This document shows positions 36,528 through 47,426 of a stretch of 64,000 bases of DNA, one piece after another. Both the position numbers and the translations under genes were made by a program. The notes beneath the pieces were generated by a model that worked only from the letters and a program-made list of their open reading frames with translations, searched no databases and was not told the DNA's origin. Where the stretch lies: NCBI GenBank assembly GCA_035236585.1, contig CP141128.1:30982684-31046683 (forward strand), in the 5' to 3' direction. This DNA comes from Warburgia ugandensis (lineage: Eukaryota > Streptophyta > Magnoliopsida > Canellales > Canellaceae). Position 1 is the stretch's first letter. Each line of letters opens with the position of its first letter.

Positions 36528-39500
36528 TGATGACCCGGGTTTTTGAAAACATGATTTGTAAAGTATTTTGAAAGGCAGGGCCCTTAAGAGTGTAAAAATT
36601 TTTCGCAAAACAAAGCAGCGGAAATTCTTTTCTTTAGAACTTGTTTTGAAAACCCAAGTCACCACTTCATACATAACATAAGTACAATTTGTGTACAAAA
36701 TAAAATTCCATTGAAGGAATATACTTTTATTAAACTCCAGGATCCATCCAGTGGTTCACAGTACAGCCAAATCTAGTACAATACTTATCCAAATTACATA
36801 ATCCAAAACTCAAGCTCACCATACAATAAAACTCTCAACAAATAAAAATACATGTCTTCAAGGGTATACCTTGAAGATTATTCTCTTCAAGTCTTCTATA
36901 GTCTTCAGCTCCTAAGTCTCCTTTCCTGGATCTGAGATATTGCAACAAGTACAATATCTTAGCAAGCAATGCTTGGTAGGGGATTCAAGAAACATAATAA
37001 TTGACAATGTAATTCCAATACTTCATAATCTCATTATCCTCAGACATACTCTTTACTTTGTAAGTTATGTATATCTATATACATACATACATACCCTTCC
37101 TGGGTAAACCAGTTAAATTCGTGAAAATAGTCAAATATCATTCCCAACTAAGCTGATTAATTCTCTTCATTTTGAGAATTTAGTATTACAGCTAATCTCA
37201 TACTGGGAATTTCCCTTCTTGGGAAACATTGGTAATATACAATTACCTAGCATTTCATAATGCTATAACAGAAGGCATTTCACTATGCCTATTCCCATAT
37301 GCATCATAGTGCAAAATAATCAGAAAGGTTGCTATGCTGCAGTCTAATCCGTACTAGCGTGCTCGGATAACTGCCCTATTCACCACTGATACCACGGTGG
37401 AAAATATTATGTCATTGCCTGTATGGGGGGGCAAGACTTTCACAGTGGTGGCCTTCCCATAATTGCCACCACCCGACTTTTAGCCTCTCATTGGGCAAGG
37501 TATCATCATATCATCAAATTTCAAGGAGCGGGTGGCCAAACCCTCATAACTCCTCTAGCAATAGCATCCCCTAGGCTCATGCCTATTAAAACAAACTCAC
37601 AAGCCTCCAAGCTTGTATGTAAAATAGATTTCATATATATCAGACCATACGTCTGTTTACTTAGGGCTGAAATATTTTCTAGTTCCCTATTCACTTATAG
37701 TTTAGTCCTTAACCATCTTATAGGTGTTTGGTTGGATCATAAGGTTTTCAAGAGATTTACTACAAGTATTATCATTACTCATGTCAACATAAGATCATGA
37801 GTACAATCATGAATATCTCATGTAAATGCATTCATCAAATCCTCCTACCTTTAAGGATTGATCTCTTTTCCCCAATCTTCCATGATCTTGACCGATGTAT
37901 GCAATCTGTACATCCATACATATTGTCAATATATAAATTATGAACAATCCTATTGATCACTAGATCTGATGTTTCTTTAGATCATTCATATCTAAGTATT
38001 TTTCTATCTCTAAGTCTTTGTATGTTCATCTCCTTGATCTTGATCTTTCATAGATCCTTTGATTGACAATCTACTCATGTTGATAAAGATCAAGGTCCTA
38101 GATCTTCTATCATCTGGTTCTTCTTTGATCTAAGTTCAGTTCTTGGATCATCCCTATGGAGGATGATCTTGGTTTTCTTCCTTGAATCACCTTTGATCAA
38201 GGGTTTGGATTATCTAATCTAATGAACTATAACAAGTATACTACTAAACATACATACTAAGTACAATATAGTATTCTTATTCTTATTGTTCTTGATCATC
38301 CAAGATCTAATGGATCTTGTTTGATCGTCCTTATCTTTCTTACTGTTTTTATTAGGGTTAGACATTTTACTAACCTTTTATGCTCTTATTATTATTCTTC
38401 AACCAGTTAATGTGCTGATTGAAGGTAGCTTATTCAAGCCTAAGTCTAGATCGCTTCCTCTTATTTCCAATTGGCTAAGGCTTACTAGCTGAATGGGTGA
38501 ACACAAAGTGGTTACTTCAATCCTCATGTAAGGAGGCGTTTAGACCTCACAAACGTCAACAGAAGGTAGGGGAAGAGCGAGGCTCTATTAGATAACCCCC
38601 TTAACCACTATGTTCATCATTCACTAGAATGACCATAGCTCAACCTTTCATAAGGTTCCTATAAGCATGTTTACCCTAAGTAATCTTTCTAATGGATTTT
38701 AATTAAGTCCATGAATATTTATAATGTCATTCATGGGGTTTATTATTCTTTTCCTAATTTGGGCTAAGGATTTGATAATCCTTATATTGTCCTACTAACT
38801 ATAGCCCTTACTAATTAAGTCCAAAGTACTTCATTCTTATTTGTGTCATGAAACTCTACTTTCTCATTAGAATACATTTTTGATGTTTTATGCTCTTTAT
38901 CTCATAACAAGTAAATCTACTACTAACATTCAACCATAAATGAATTATAAATTTAAAGCATAAAACTACCTAATTTAACATTCAATGAAAATGAGGCAAG
39001 GTACTTAAATTAAATCTAGCACCTTATGATAAGAATGAACACATATCATACTAAACTCTAAATGTTATACTAGCATGCTTTATAACATAATAACATAAAA
39101 TGAAACTAATTATATTTACATTTTTAGAAACCTTTACTTATGATCCAACCATTTGATCTTAGATCTTTTCCTTTGATTAAGGACTTTAGTTATATTTAGA
39201 GAATTTTCTCCATTAAGGTCAAAAGATCACATTGATCTATTTTTATCATAATCCATCCATGATTTCCTTGGATTTCATCATATAAACATTTATTCTTTCC
39301 ATCCCAAGGATCTGATCACACTTGATCTCATTGATCAAGTGGGTCCCTTTGTATTATTTTTTTTGGGTTTTTCTACCATAAAGGGTAGATCCCTTATTTT
39401 ATCCAAGATCTGTCCAAATTAACCATAGATATTACTTTATTACATTATTATATCATCGCTAAAATAAATTTCCAAGATCTGATCACCTCAGATCTTGAAG

Positions 39501-40937
39501 ATCTTAGAAATTGGACGCTTATTTCCAAAATACGTAAAAATACGTAAATAAATTTTAGAAATATTATGACTTCATTAGAAACTAGACATTACAAGCTTTC
39601 CATAGCTTCTTTATGATCTCAATTTGGAGTTCATATGACTCCACAATCTTAAATTGAAGTTTTCAGCCGTTCCTAGGGTCCAGATTTGATCTAGGCCCAC
39701 CAGAATTAATCTCTCTCAATTGAGGATCTAAAACTGCTCAGATCTTTCTGAAACTTCTACCCTAAGGGCTTTGGACCATTCTGGATTGATTGGTGGAGTC
39801 AGATTTTTCATCGGAGCACTCCATCATCATGAATTAAGGGTTCTGTTGTTTACCTTATTTTTACCTTTTTATTACCAAAATTAATTACAGTAAAATAAAA
39901 ATTACATAAAAAAATACTAAAAATATATGAAAAGGATTTCCACTTACTTGATTGGAGAGAAAACCTGATTTATATGCCCAATTTAAAAAAAATACCTTGT
40001 TGATGAAGATATAGCCTAAAATCCACCTTTCGTGCAAATACCGTTGTTTGAACCGTTGGATCTTGAAATTTCTTTGGGGGTTTTGTAGAATAGATGTGTT
40101 AGGATGTTTTGGACGGTGGAATTGATCAAATTCGATCTAGAACAGAGTGCCTAATTGAATTTAGGTCTCTTGTTCTAATCTAAAAAGAAAAACAAGTTGG
40201 AAAGAGATCTAGCTCTTGGAAATTTTGGGGTTTTGAGAGGGATTCTAGATCTAATTTTTCAAGGAGATTGAAGATAATTTCGTGGGGATTTTATGAGGAT
40301 TTTTGGAAGATTTTTGGGGTTGCATTTATAGGCATTTTGGGTCTTTTTCCATGATTATAATATGTTATTTTTTTAATATAAAATGGCATGAAAGTCTTCA
40401 ATGCTCCCATGCCTAACTTTTCTTCCCCATGACTAGCTGATCTTTGTTGACCCATGTTTCACATGGGCTGCTGATCAAATTGGTTGTTGGGGACGTGGTG
40501 GTCCCCATGTGGGCCCCACATGGTGTAAAAATCCGTTTTGCCCTTTATGCATAAAACTTTGGGTTTTATTCCCATGATCTCGGATTTGAGTGTACTTAGT
40601 GGCGTTGGATTCGTATTTCTCAATACATTCTAAATTTTGATGTTTCATAATTTGATTCTTGGAATATTTTGATTTTTGGGTAAAATTACTATTTTACCCC
40701 TTTTGTCCAAAAAATGAAAAACTTAAGGATTTCTCATCCGAATTCGAAATTTGTTGTGCTTACAGTCATTTTGAAGGGTTTGCTAAGTTTAAATTTCAAT
40801 TTTACATATCTTATTATTTGATTATACTTTTATAACAGTATATTTTAAATAACCCTAATATTTCAAATTTCAAAATATCTGAAATTCAAACTTATTTGAT
40901 TTTTCTCAATCAATTTACAAAAATTGGGGTTATTACA
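36528..40937 (-). repeat. shared middle Tekay-type LTR (4410 bp)
   Basis: 5' LTR of the complete unit and, at the same time, 3' LTR of the truncated unit. Ends are the same as in 27472-31878. TATA box at 40324-40330 and AATAAA at 36726-36731 on the minus strand. The differences from the other LTR are scattered substitutions and small indels, for example near 30470 versus 39530 and near 27717 versus 36766. Confidence 0.9.
36932..36975 (-). other. double hairpin in the middle Tekay-type LTR
   Basis: CTGAGATATTG (36932-36942) with CAATATCTTAG (36952-36962): one pair is lost by a single change (A-C on the sense strand). Second hairpin CAAGC-AAT-GCTTG (36963-36975) is perfect. Confidence 0.75.
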
Positions 40938-40950
40938 ATCTTCCCCCCTT
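40938..40950 (-). other. polypurine tract of the truncated unit
   Basis: Same AAGGGGGGAAGAT as at 31879-31891, directly upstream (minus strand) of the middle LTR. It shows that this LTR is also a true 3' LTR. Confidence 0.85.
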
Positions 40951-40986
40951 ACAACAATTTCGCCCTCGAAATTTGTAATACAGTAC

Positions 40987-41361
40987 TTACTCAAACAAAC
41001 TAGGGTGTGTCTTCCTCATTTCTACTTCCGTTTCCCACGTGGCTTCCTCAATAGAGTGATGTTGCCACAGGACCTTGACTAACGGAATGCTTTTGGTTCT
41101 TAACTTCTGTTCCTTGCGGTCTAGAATTCGTATTGCCTTTTCTTCGAAGGTTAGGTCAGGCTTTAGCTCCTCTGGCACCCTTTGAAGTACATGAGTGTCG
41201 TCTTGGAGGTACTTCCTTAGCATAGACACATGAAAGACACTATGTATTTCTGAGAGTTGGGGTGGTAAGGCTAATTTGTATGCCACTTGACCAACCCTTT
41301 CTATGATTTCAAACGGACCAATGAATCTAGGACTAAGTTTTCCTTTGCTTCCAAACCTCAT
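40987..41361 (-). pseudogene. integrase C-terminus and chromodomain, copy 2
   Basis: 124 codons, differing from copy 1 (31928-32302) by one residue by eye (FEIIERV versus FEILERV). Upstream of it copy 2 has its own indel near 41465, so it is also out of frame with its pol. Confidence 0.85.
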
Positions 41362-41554
41362 TACTCCTTTGACAGGTGATACTTTTAGAAATACGTGCTC
41401 CCCAACATCAAATTCCAGGTTTCTACGTCTTTTATCTGCGTAACTCTTTTGTCGACCGTGTCTTTGTTAACAACCTCTTCTGTAACAATCTGACCTTGTC
41501 TATACATTGTTCCACTAGTTCTGACTTTATCAGCCTTCTTTCTCCAACTTCACT

Positions 41555-43623
41555 CTAACAGGTTGGTGATCGACATGGCCGTCCATACAATGCTTCATAT
41601 GGTGCCATACCAATACTTGCTTGAAAACTGTTGTTATATGCAAATTCTACTAAAGGAAGATGTTCATCCCAACTCCCTTTCCAATCTAATGCACATGCTC
41701 TCAACATATCTTCTAAGGTTTGAATAGTCCTTTCTGATTGACCATCTGTTTGAGGGTGAAATGCTGTACTGAGTTTAATTGAGGTTCCCAAGGCTTGTTG
41801 TACACTCTTCCAACATCTTGAAGTAAATCTTCCATCCCTATCCGAGATAATGGATAGTGGAATCCCATGAAGTCTTACTATTTCTTTGATGTATAACTTA
41901 GCTAAACTGTCAACTGATTGGTTTTGTCTAATTGGTAGGAAATGTGCTGACTTTGTTAACCTATCCACCACCACCCAAATCATGTCATGGCCTGCTCTAG
42001 TCCTTGGCAATCCCACTACAAAATCCATAGTGATATTGTCCCATTTCCATTCTGGAAGTTCCAATGTTTGTAACATTCCAGCTGGTCTTTGGTGTTCAGC
42101 CTTTACTTGTTGACAATTTAGACATTTAGCCACAAATTCTCCTATTTCTCTCTTCATGCCTTCCCACCAAAAGTTTCTTTTTAAATCTTGATACATCTTC
42201 GTACTTCCAGGGTGTATAGACAACTTTGACTGATGGGCTTCTTGTATCAATTCCTTTCTCAGACATGTATTTGAAGGAACCACCAATCTCTCTTGAAAAC
42301 GTATGCTCCCATCTGTCCCCTTAACAAATCCTTTCTTTTCACATAATTCCTGAGTTGCTGTATCTTCTTCTTGGGCTTTAAGGACTCTTTCTACAAAAGC
42401 TGATTTAATTGTGATGTTTGTCAGTAGAGCTCTTGGTTGTCTACTTAATGCATCAGCTACTACATTTGCCTTTCCAGGATGGTATTGGATGGCAAAATCA
42501 TAGTCTTTGATATACTCTATCCATCTTCTTTGTCTCATATTTAAATCAGCCTGAGTGAAGATGTATTTGAGACTCTTATGATCTGTAAATACATTGAATT
42601 TTTCCCCATACAAATAATGTCTCCAAATTTTCAATGCAAACACTACAGCTGCCAATTCTAAGTCATGTACTGGGTAATTTATTTCATGTTTCTTCAATTG
42701 TCTAGATGCATAAGCAATGACCTTCCCATTTTGCATTAACACACCTCCTAACCCTTTGCCTGAAGCATCACAGTATATTTCATATCCCCCACTCCCAGCT
42801 GGCAAGGTCAATACTGGTGCTGTAGTTAATCTCTTCTTTAGCTCTTGAAAACTATTTTCACAGTCTTCTGACCAAGTGAATGGTACCCCCTTTCTTGTCA
42901 AGGAAGTCATAGGAAGAGCTAGACGAGAGAACCCTTGAATGAATCTATGGTAGTATCCTGCTAGTCCAAGAAAACTACGTATTTCTGTTACTGTTTTAGG
43001 TTTCTCCCAATTCATTCCTGCTTCAATCTTGGTGGGGTCCACTTCTACTCCATTCTTGGAAATTACATGACCTAAAAAATTGACCTTCTCTAACCAGAAT
43101 TCACACTTACTAAATTTACCAAACAGTTTATGTGTTCTGAGGGTATTTAGTACAATTCGTAAGTGTTCTTGATGTTCTTTGATCTTGGTAGAGTAAATCA
43201 AGATATCGTCGATAAATACTATCACAAATTTATCCAAAAATTCTTTGAAGATTCTATTCATCAAATCCATAAACACTGCTGGTGCATTAGTCAACCCAAA
43301 AGACATGACTAAAAACTCGTAATGCCCATATCGAGTTCTGAATGTTGACTTGGATATGTCTTCATCCTTAATACGCAATTGATGATATCCTGATCTAAGA
43401 TCAATTTTAGAAAAGACCTTAGCAGATTGGAGTTGATCAAAGAGATCATCAATGCGTGGTAAGGGATATCTATTTTTCACTGTGACACTGTTCAACATTC
43501 TATAATCAATGCATAATCTCATTGACCCATCCTTCTTCTTGACAAATATTACTGGTGCTCCCCATGGTGAACTACTTGGTCTAACAAACCCTTTTTCTAA
43601 CAAGTCTTGCAATTGTCCTTTTA
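41555..43623 (-). pseudogene. Tekay-type pol, copy 2, truncated in RT N-terminus
   Basis: Same protein as copy 1 with few substitutions. It starts only at [13 protein letters not shown], because the region upstream has been deleted together with the rest of gag and the right-hand LTR. It stops at 41555-41557, where Trp of copy 1 (SPTCW) has become TAG. RT motif C FIDD, the RNase H residues and the integrase DD35E residues are intact. The lesions differ from those of copy 1, so the two units decayed independently after they arose. Confidence 0.9.
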
Positions 43624-43735
43624 AATAAGATCCAATCAATTAAAAATTTATGAGATTTGTCATGGGATCAACCTCTCTTGCATGCAATTACTATTTTGAA
43701 TCATGCACTTACAAGTAATGTTTAAAGCATACACC
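43624..43735 (+). repeat. third Athila-type LTR copy, part c (its end)
   Basis: ataagatcc, then aaaatttatgag, gggatcaacctctcttgcatgc and tgaatcatgcacttac match 22121-22215 of the second copy. It therefore closes the LTR interrupted at 27471 and shows that the host sequence resumes exactly at the truncated edge of the Tekay insertion. Confidence 0.65.
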
Positions 43736-43822
43736 CCTTACCTCATTAGCGAAACCATTCTTTTGTAATATTCTTCTCCAAAAATGCATTGTCTAAGGGG
43801 AAAATGCTCATCATGTAGTTTG

Positions 43823-43910
<88 letters not shown>

Positions 43911-44858
43911 TGCTTCATGTTTATCTCTTTCTTTACCTTGTTAAGACATCTTACACTCTATATGGGACATCTTCACTAGTCACTAGTTGAGATTTGTTCC
44001 TCTTCACTAATTTGTGTTGTCTTAGTTATCTCCCAATTCTCTTCTTTCAAATCCTACACTATCCTAGATCCTGATATTATTCTACTCCACATTCTATATC
44101 TTAATTCCTTTCCCATCTCATGCTCCTCATATCTTTATCTTATCCATCCCTTAGATCCACATGATCCAAGCCTTCCATCTCATTATACTCTAGATCACAA
44201 TCATAGGTAGACTTTCTAAATTTTACAAATTCTCTAGATTTTTTTTAATTGTCTTTTATTCTCTTCTTATTCTAATTTTTATCTTAGCTTCCTAACCAGG
44301 ATTGGATATTCAAATAAGGTGGGTTCATTGTACCTAGACATTCCCTAGCTCATGGATGAGGATTTTTTTCCAAAATGTTATTTAATTTGTCACTTTGGGG
44401 GTTTGAATTCTAGACCCAAGTCATCAACATTCACACCAAAATCAGTTGAGCTAGCTTATTTATAGTGATAACATTTGTAAAAATAAGCATTTTTATTATC
44501 AAAATTTGTCTTATTATAATTTTTAAGTTAAAATTTCAAAGAAATCACATTATGAGAAAATGAATGTAGTTTTCATATACTTCTTACATTACAAAGAGGA
44601 GTAACTAATAGTGGACCTTAATGCTAATCAAGGTGATATATAAAGCTAATAATTAATCATAGTTAATTCTCTTAAATCAATCTCATCCATTTAATCACTT
44701 TATCATCTCATCTTGCAATTGTTCTGGTGTAAATACCTAAGGATCATGACAGTAGAATAATTTGGTACTTTAAATTCACACTATATTCTCCTTGTGGATT
44801 CAACCCTGTGCACTACAATTGAATAACTGTGCACTTGCAGGAAAATGCAACAAGTTTT
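43736..44858 (+). repeat. probable further Athila-like LTR ending at a primer site
   Basis: The right end (ttgtggattcaaccctgtgcactac, then gtgcacttgcaggaaaatgcaaca) resembles the Athila-type LTR ends at 20411 and 22150 and is followed by a primer-site-like sequence. The left start is unclear. The stretch contains the long (CT)n run. It has no coding capacity. Confidence 0.45.
43824..43908 (+). repeat. (CT)n microsatellite, about 42 units
   Basis: Uninterrupted CT dinucleotides over about 85 bp; the longest simple repeat in the window. Confidence 0.97.
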
Positions 44859-44876
44859 TGGCACCATTGCTAAAGA
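44859..44876 (+). other. degenerate primer-binding site, Asp-tRNA type
   Basis: tggcaccattgctaaaga resembles the Asp-tRNA primer site used by Athila/Tat elements, with several transitions. It follows an LTR end, so it marks the 5' side of another, decayed element. Confidence 0.5.
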
Positions 44877-45548
44877 GGTGATCAAGTGGCTAAAGCACCA
44901 TTAGATTAGGTTTATGTTGATTCAATTAGTTATTTTTTTAGTGGAATTGTAGTGAGGTTGACCTGTACAGGTCAAGGGAAAACCATCATTGCTTGGAATT
45001 TGGGTGGTTTGCTAATCGTTTACCCTTATATGAGAAGATTTAATTTAAATCTAGGACCCCACAGTAAGGTATACTCAATCTTTTATTTTTCTAGATTTAG
45101 GATTTACATTACTTAAGTAGTATTGCATAATTGTTTGGTAGTATAATCTCATATAAACTACATTCAATTATTGGATATGTTTTAGGATTGTTCCCTTAGA
45201 AGCACCTATTTAATAAGGGATAACCTAAGCTCGACTATAACCAATGGGCATAGGCAATATAGGTTATAGTGTCAGTCTGTCTAAGCTCAAATTCTTTGTT
45301 AAGTAGCATATACATAGTTGCGTTAGTTTAATTTTAAGTGCATCTCATAGGACATTTCTACATGCTTCAAGGTGAATATATGTTGATTGAATTGCCATGG
45401 TGAATGTAATTAATTAGTAAGCATATCATACCCTACAAGATTAAGAGTAGATTTCATCACTAGCTCTTGGCCCATCTAGGCTAATCATCACCTATTGTGC
45501 ACCCTGGCCATCCATCTTAATTTAAAAGTCAATTAGAAGAGACCTATG
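44877..45548. other. unassigned, probably leader of the decayed element
   Basis: No reading frame or known domain. It lies between a primer site and a run of minus-strand LTR ends, so it is probably non-coding leader of the element starting at 44859. Confidence 0.35.
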
Positions 45549-46139
45549 TGATGTGCTTTAAATATGGGTCTATCCCACAAGGACTCTTTGATGAGTTAAT
45601 TAAAATTTAAGTTAGTTTTACCTTAACCTAGCCAACATTTGGGAAAATTAAATAACACTAAAATAATGCAAGTAAGCTAATATAGAACAAATACGCAAGA
45701 AAACTAACTAAGGAATAAAGCAAGGAGATAAAGTAAAGAAACTAAACTAACTAAGAATAAAAAAAAAGCCTTTCATTAAGCTAATCTTTACAAGGAATTG
45801 ATACATAAGCAAATAAAGAAGAAAAGGCATAAATCAATTAAAACTTCCTTTTGAAGTGTCCGCTATAAGAGACCATAGTTGTACTAGGCTCTTTAGACAT
45901 CCACTTCTTTTCTCGGGCTTGAATTTCGCTTTACACCTCTCTTTGTCATGTCACTTAACAAGGGGCTAAACCCTTCTCTTTAACCCATATTACACTAAAG
46001 CTATCACCAAGCTTTTCTCACCATTACCCTGACATTACTAACCTAAAGTTCAAATCCCTTTCTAATGATCTTTAAGAATGAAGTGCTTGGGCAAGAAAAG
46101 AAAAGAGGCTTCTAACACCTTTCCTAAAAGACCACCACC
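45549..46139 (-). repeat. Athila-like LTR 3' end fragment, minus orientation
   Basis: Read on the minus strand it ends cttgtgggatagaccc, then tttaaagcacatca, similar to the + strand LTR ends at 22150-22225. The middle is AT-rich and has no genes. The other boundary is not visible. Confidence 0.4.
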
Positions 46140-46480
46140 TGCTGTGCTTTAAAAGTAACCACAAGTGCACATGTTCATTATAACATAGACAAGGCAAGTA
46201 TCAGTCGATCACATGAGGACAGTTTTAGAATTGGAGTTAGTTAAAACTTAGACTGTTTCACTTTAACCTAGACAAACCAAAGGAATTTAAACATTGACCA
46301 AAATAAAGAACTAACTAAGGAATCTAAGGCATAAACCAAAGAACATGTAAATAAAGGGGGAGATAGTATCTCTTGGTTTATAACTCACCTAATGCAGTCT
46401 TAAGAGATGAGAAAGAAGATAGGTATATTATCATGGAAGTGGCCCTACACTTCAACATGAAGACCTAAGCTAAGAATTGG
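46140..46480 (-). repeat. second Athila-like LTR 3' end fragment, minus orientation
   Basis: On the minus strand: ctcatgtgatcgactg, then gtgcacttgtggttac and tttaaagcacagca. This again is the family's LTR end. It borders the palindromic array on the right. Confidence 0.4.
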
Positions 46481-46513
46481 AGTAGCTTCATGGAGCGATT
46501 AAAAGTGATAATC

Positions 46514-46985
46514 AAAGTTGCTTAATAAGCGACTTCTATTGAGCCAACTTAGAAAGTTGACAACCATTAGAGTTGTTTAGATAAATGATTTTAAAAATCA
46601 AGGACCACTGAAGTCACTTGAACAAATGACATCAAAACTCACAAACTTTTGAAGTTGTTTAGTATAAGTGACTTCAAATGTCACATACATTTAAAGTCAT
46701 TTAGGTCTAAACAACTTCAAATGTATGTAACTTTTGAAGTTGCTTAGATTAAATGACGTCAAACGTTGCTGAATTTTGAAGTAGTTTAACACTAAGTGAC
46801 TTCAAAAGTCCAACTTTTTTGAAGCACTTTTCAAATCTCTTACACTAAACAACTTCAAAGGGGACAACTTTGGAAGTCGCTTAGGCTAAGCGACTTCAAA
46901 ACTTATAAAATTCTAAAGTCGCTTATGCCTAAACAACTTCAAAAGTCACAACTTTTGAAGTTACATAGCCCTAAATGACTCCAAT
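46514..46985. repeat. array of about 11 palindromic ~43-bp units
   Basis: Each unit is an imperfect inverted repeat of GAAGTCGCTTAG and CTAAGCGACTTC, followed by a shorter one (aaaagt/acttttg). The best unit, at 46872-46896, is perfect with one central base. Units start at about 46609, 46651, 46692, 46736, 46778, 46820, 46872, 46915 and 46957; earlier ones are weaker. It probably represents CACTA subterminal repeats (transposase-binding and hairpin-forming). Confidence 0.75.
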
Positions 46986-47025
46986 TTTTTTTTTTTTTTT
47001 TAAATTTTCCATCCGAGCACTACCA

Positions 47026-47400
47026 GTTGTATACAATTGAATAACAAACATCTTATGTACACTCGATACTTTAAACAATCTTTATAAACATGCAAAACAT
47101 GTTCGAATACAACATGCATTCACATTTTTCTTTATACAACACCACTTGTATACATTAAATAACAAACATCGTATACACCTGATACTTCAATCTTTATAAA
47201 CATGAAAAACCAACATCCACTACAACATGCATCTACATCATTCTCGATACACTACCACCTATGTATACATTGAATAACAAACATCCTATACACCTAGTAC
47301 TTCGAACAATCTTTATAAATATGAAAAACAAACATCTAGTACAGCATGCATCCACATCTTTCTTGATACACCCAATACTTCTTACAATACAACACCTAAT
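47026..47400. repeat. ~118-bp tandem repeat, three copies
   Basis: The block ttgtatacattgaataacaaacatc recurs at about 47028, 47147 and 47261, each time followed by a cacctgatacttc-type segment, ctttataaacatg and acaacatgcatccacatc. No ORF is conserved. It lies between the palindromic array and the last exons of the CACTA gene. Confidence 0.75.
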
Positions 47401-47426
47401 GCATTCACTTCCATAATGGGAACAAA

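Larger units (their letters stand above)
27472..43623 (-). mobile_element. Del/Tekay-type chromovirus, LTR-internal-LTR-internal(truncated)
   Basis: A minus-strand Ty3/gypsy element of the Del/Tekay chromovirus type. Reading the minus strand: truncated internal region (43623-40938), LTR (40937-36528), complete internal region (36527-31879), LTR (31878-27472). The middle LTR serves as the 3' LTR of the truncated unit and the 5' LTR of the full one. Both LTRs and both internal copies are nearly identical by eye. The right edge cuts through RT and joins host LTR sequence (aaataagatcc) at a short shared ttaa, with no LTR and no target duplication. This points to unequal recombination giving a tandem, followed by a deletion into the flank. 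Confidence 0.9.

Noticed and set aside
43784..43990. ORF encoding a Ser-Leu repeat
   Set aside because: It is the translation of the (CT)n microsatellite.
46440..46500. Candidate CACTA terminal repeat (cctacacttcaac)
   Set aside because: It only loosely resembles CACTACAA, and no matching inverted copy was found on the right side.
46514..46985. Palindromic repeats resembling a CRISPR array
   Set aside because: Units are contiguous and variable, without unique spacers, and the context is a plant genome; they fit CACTA subterminal repeats.
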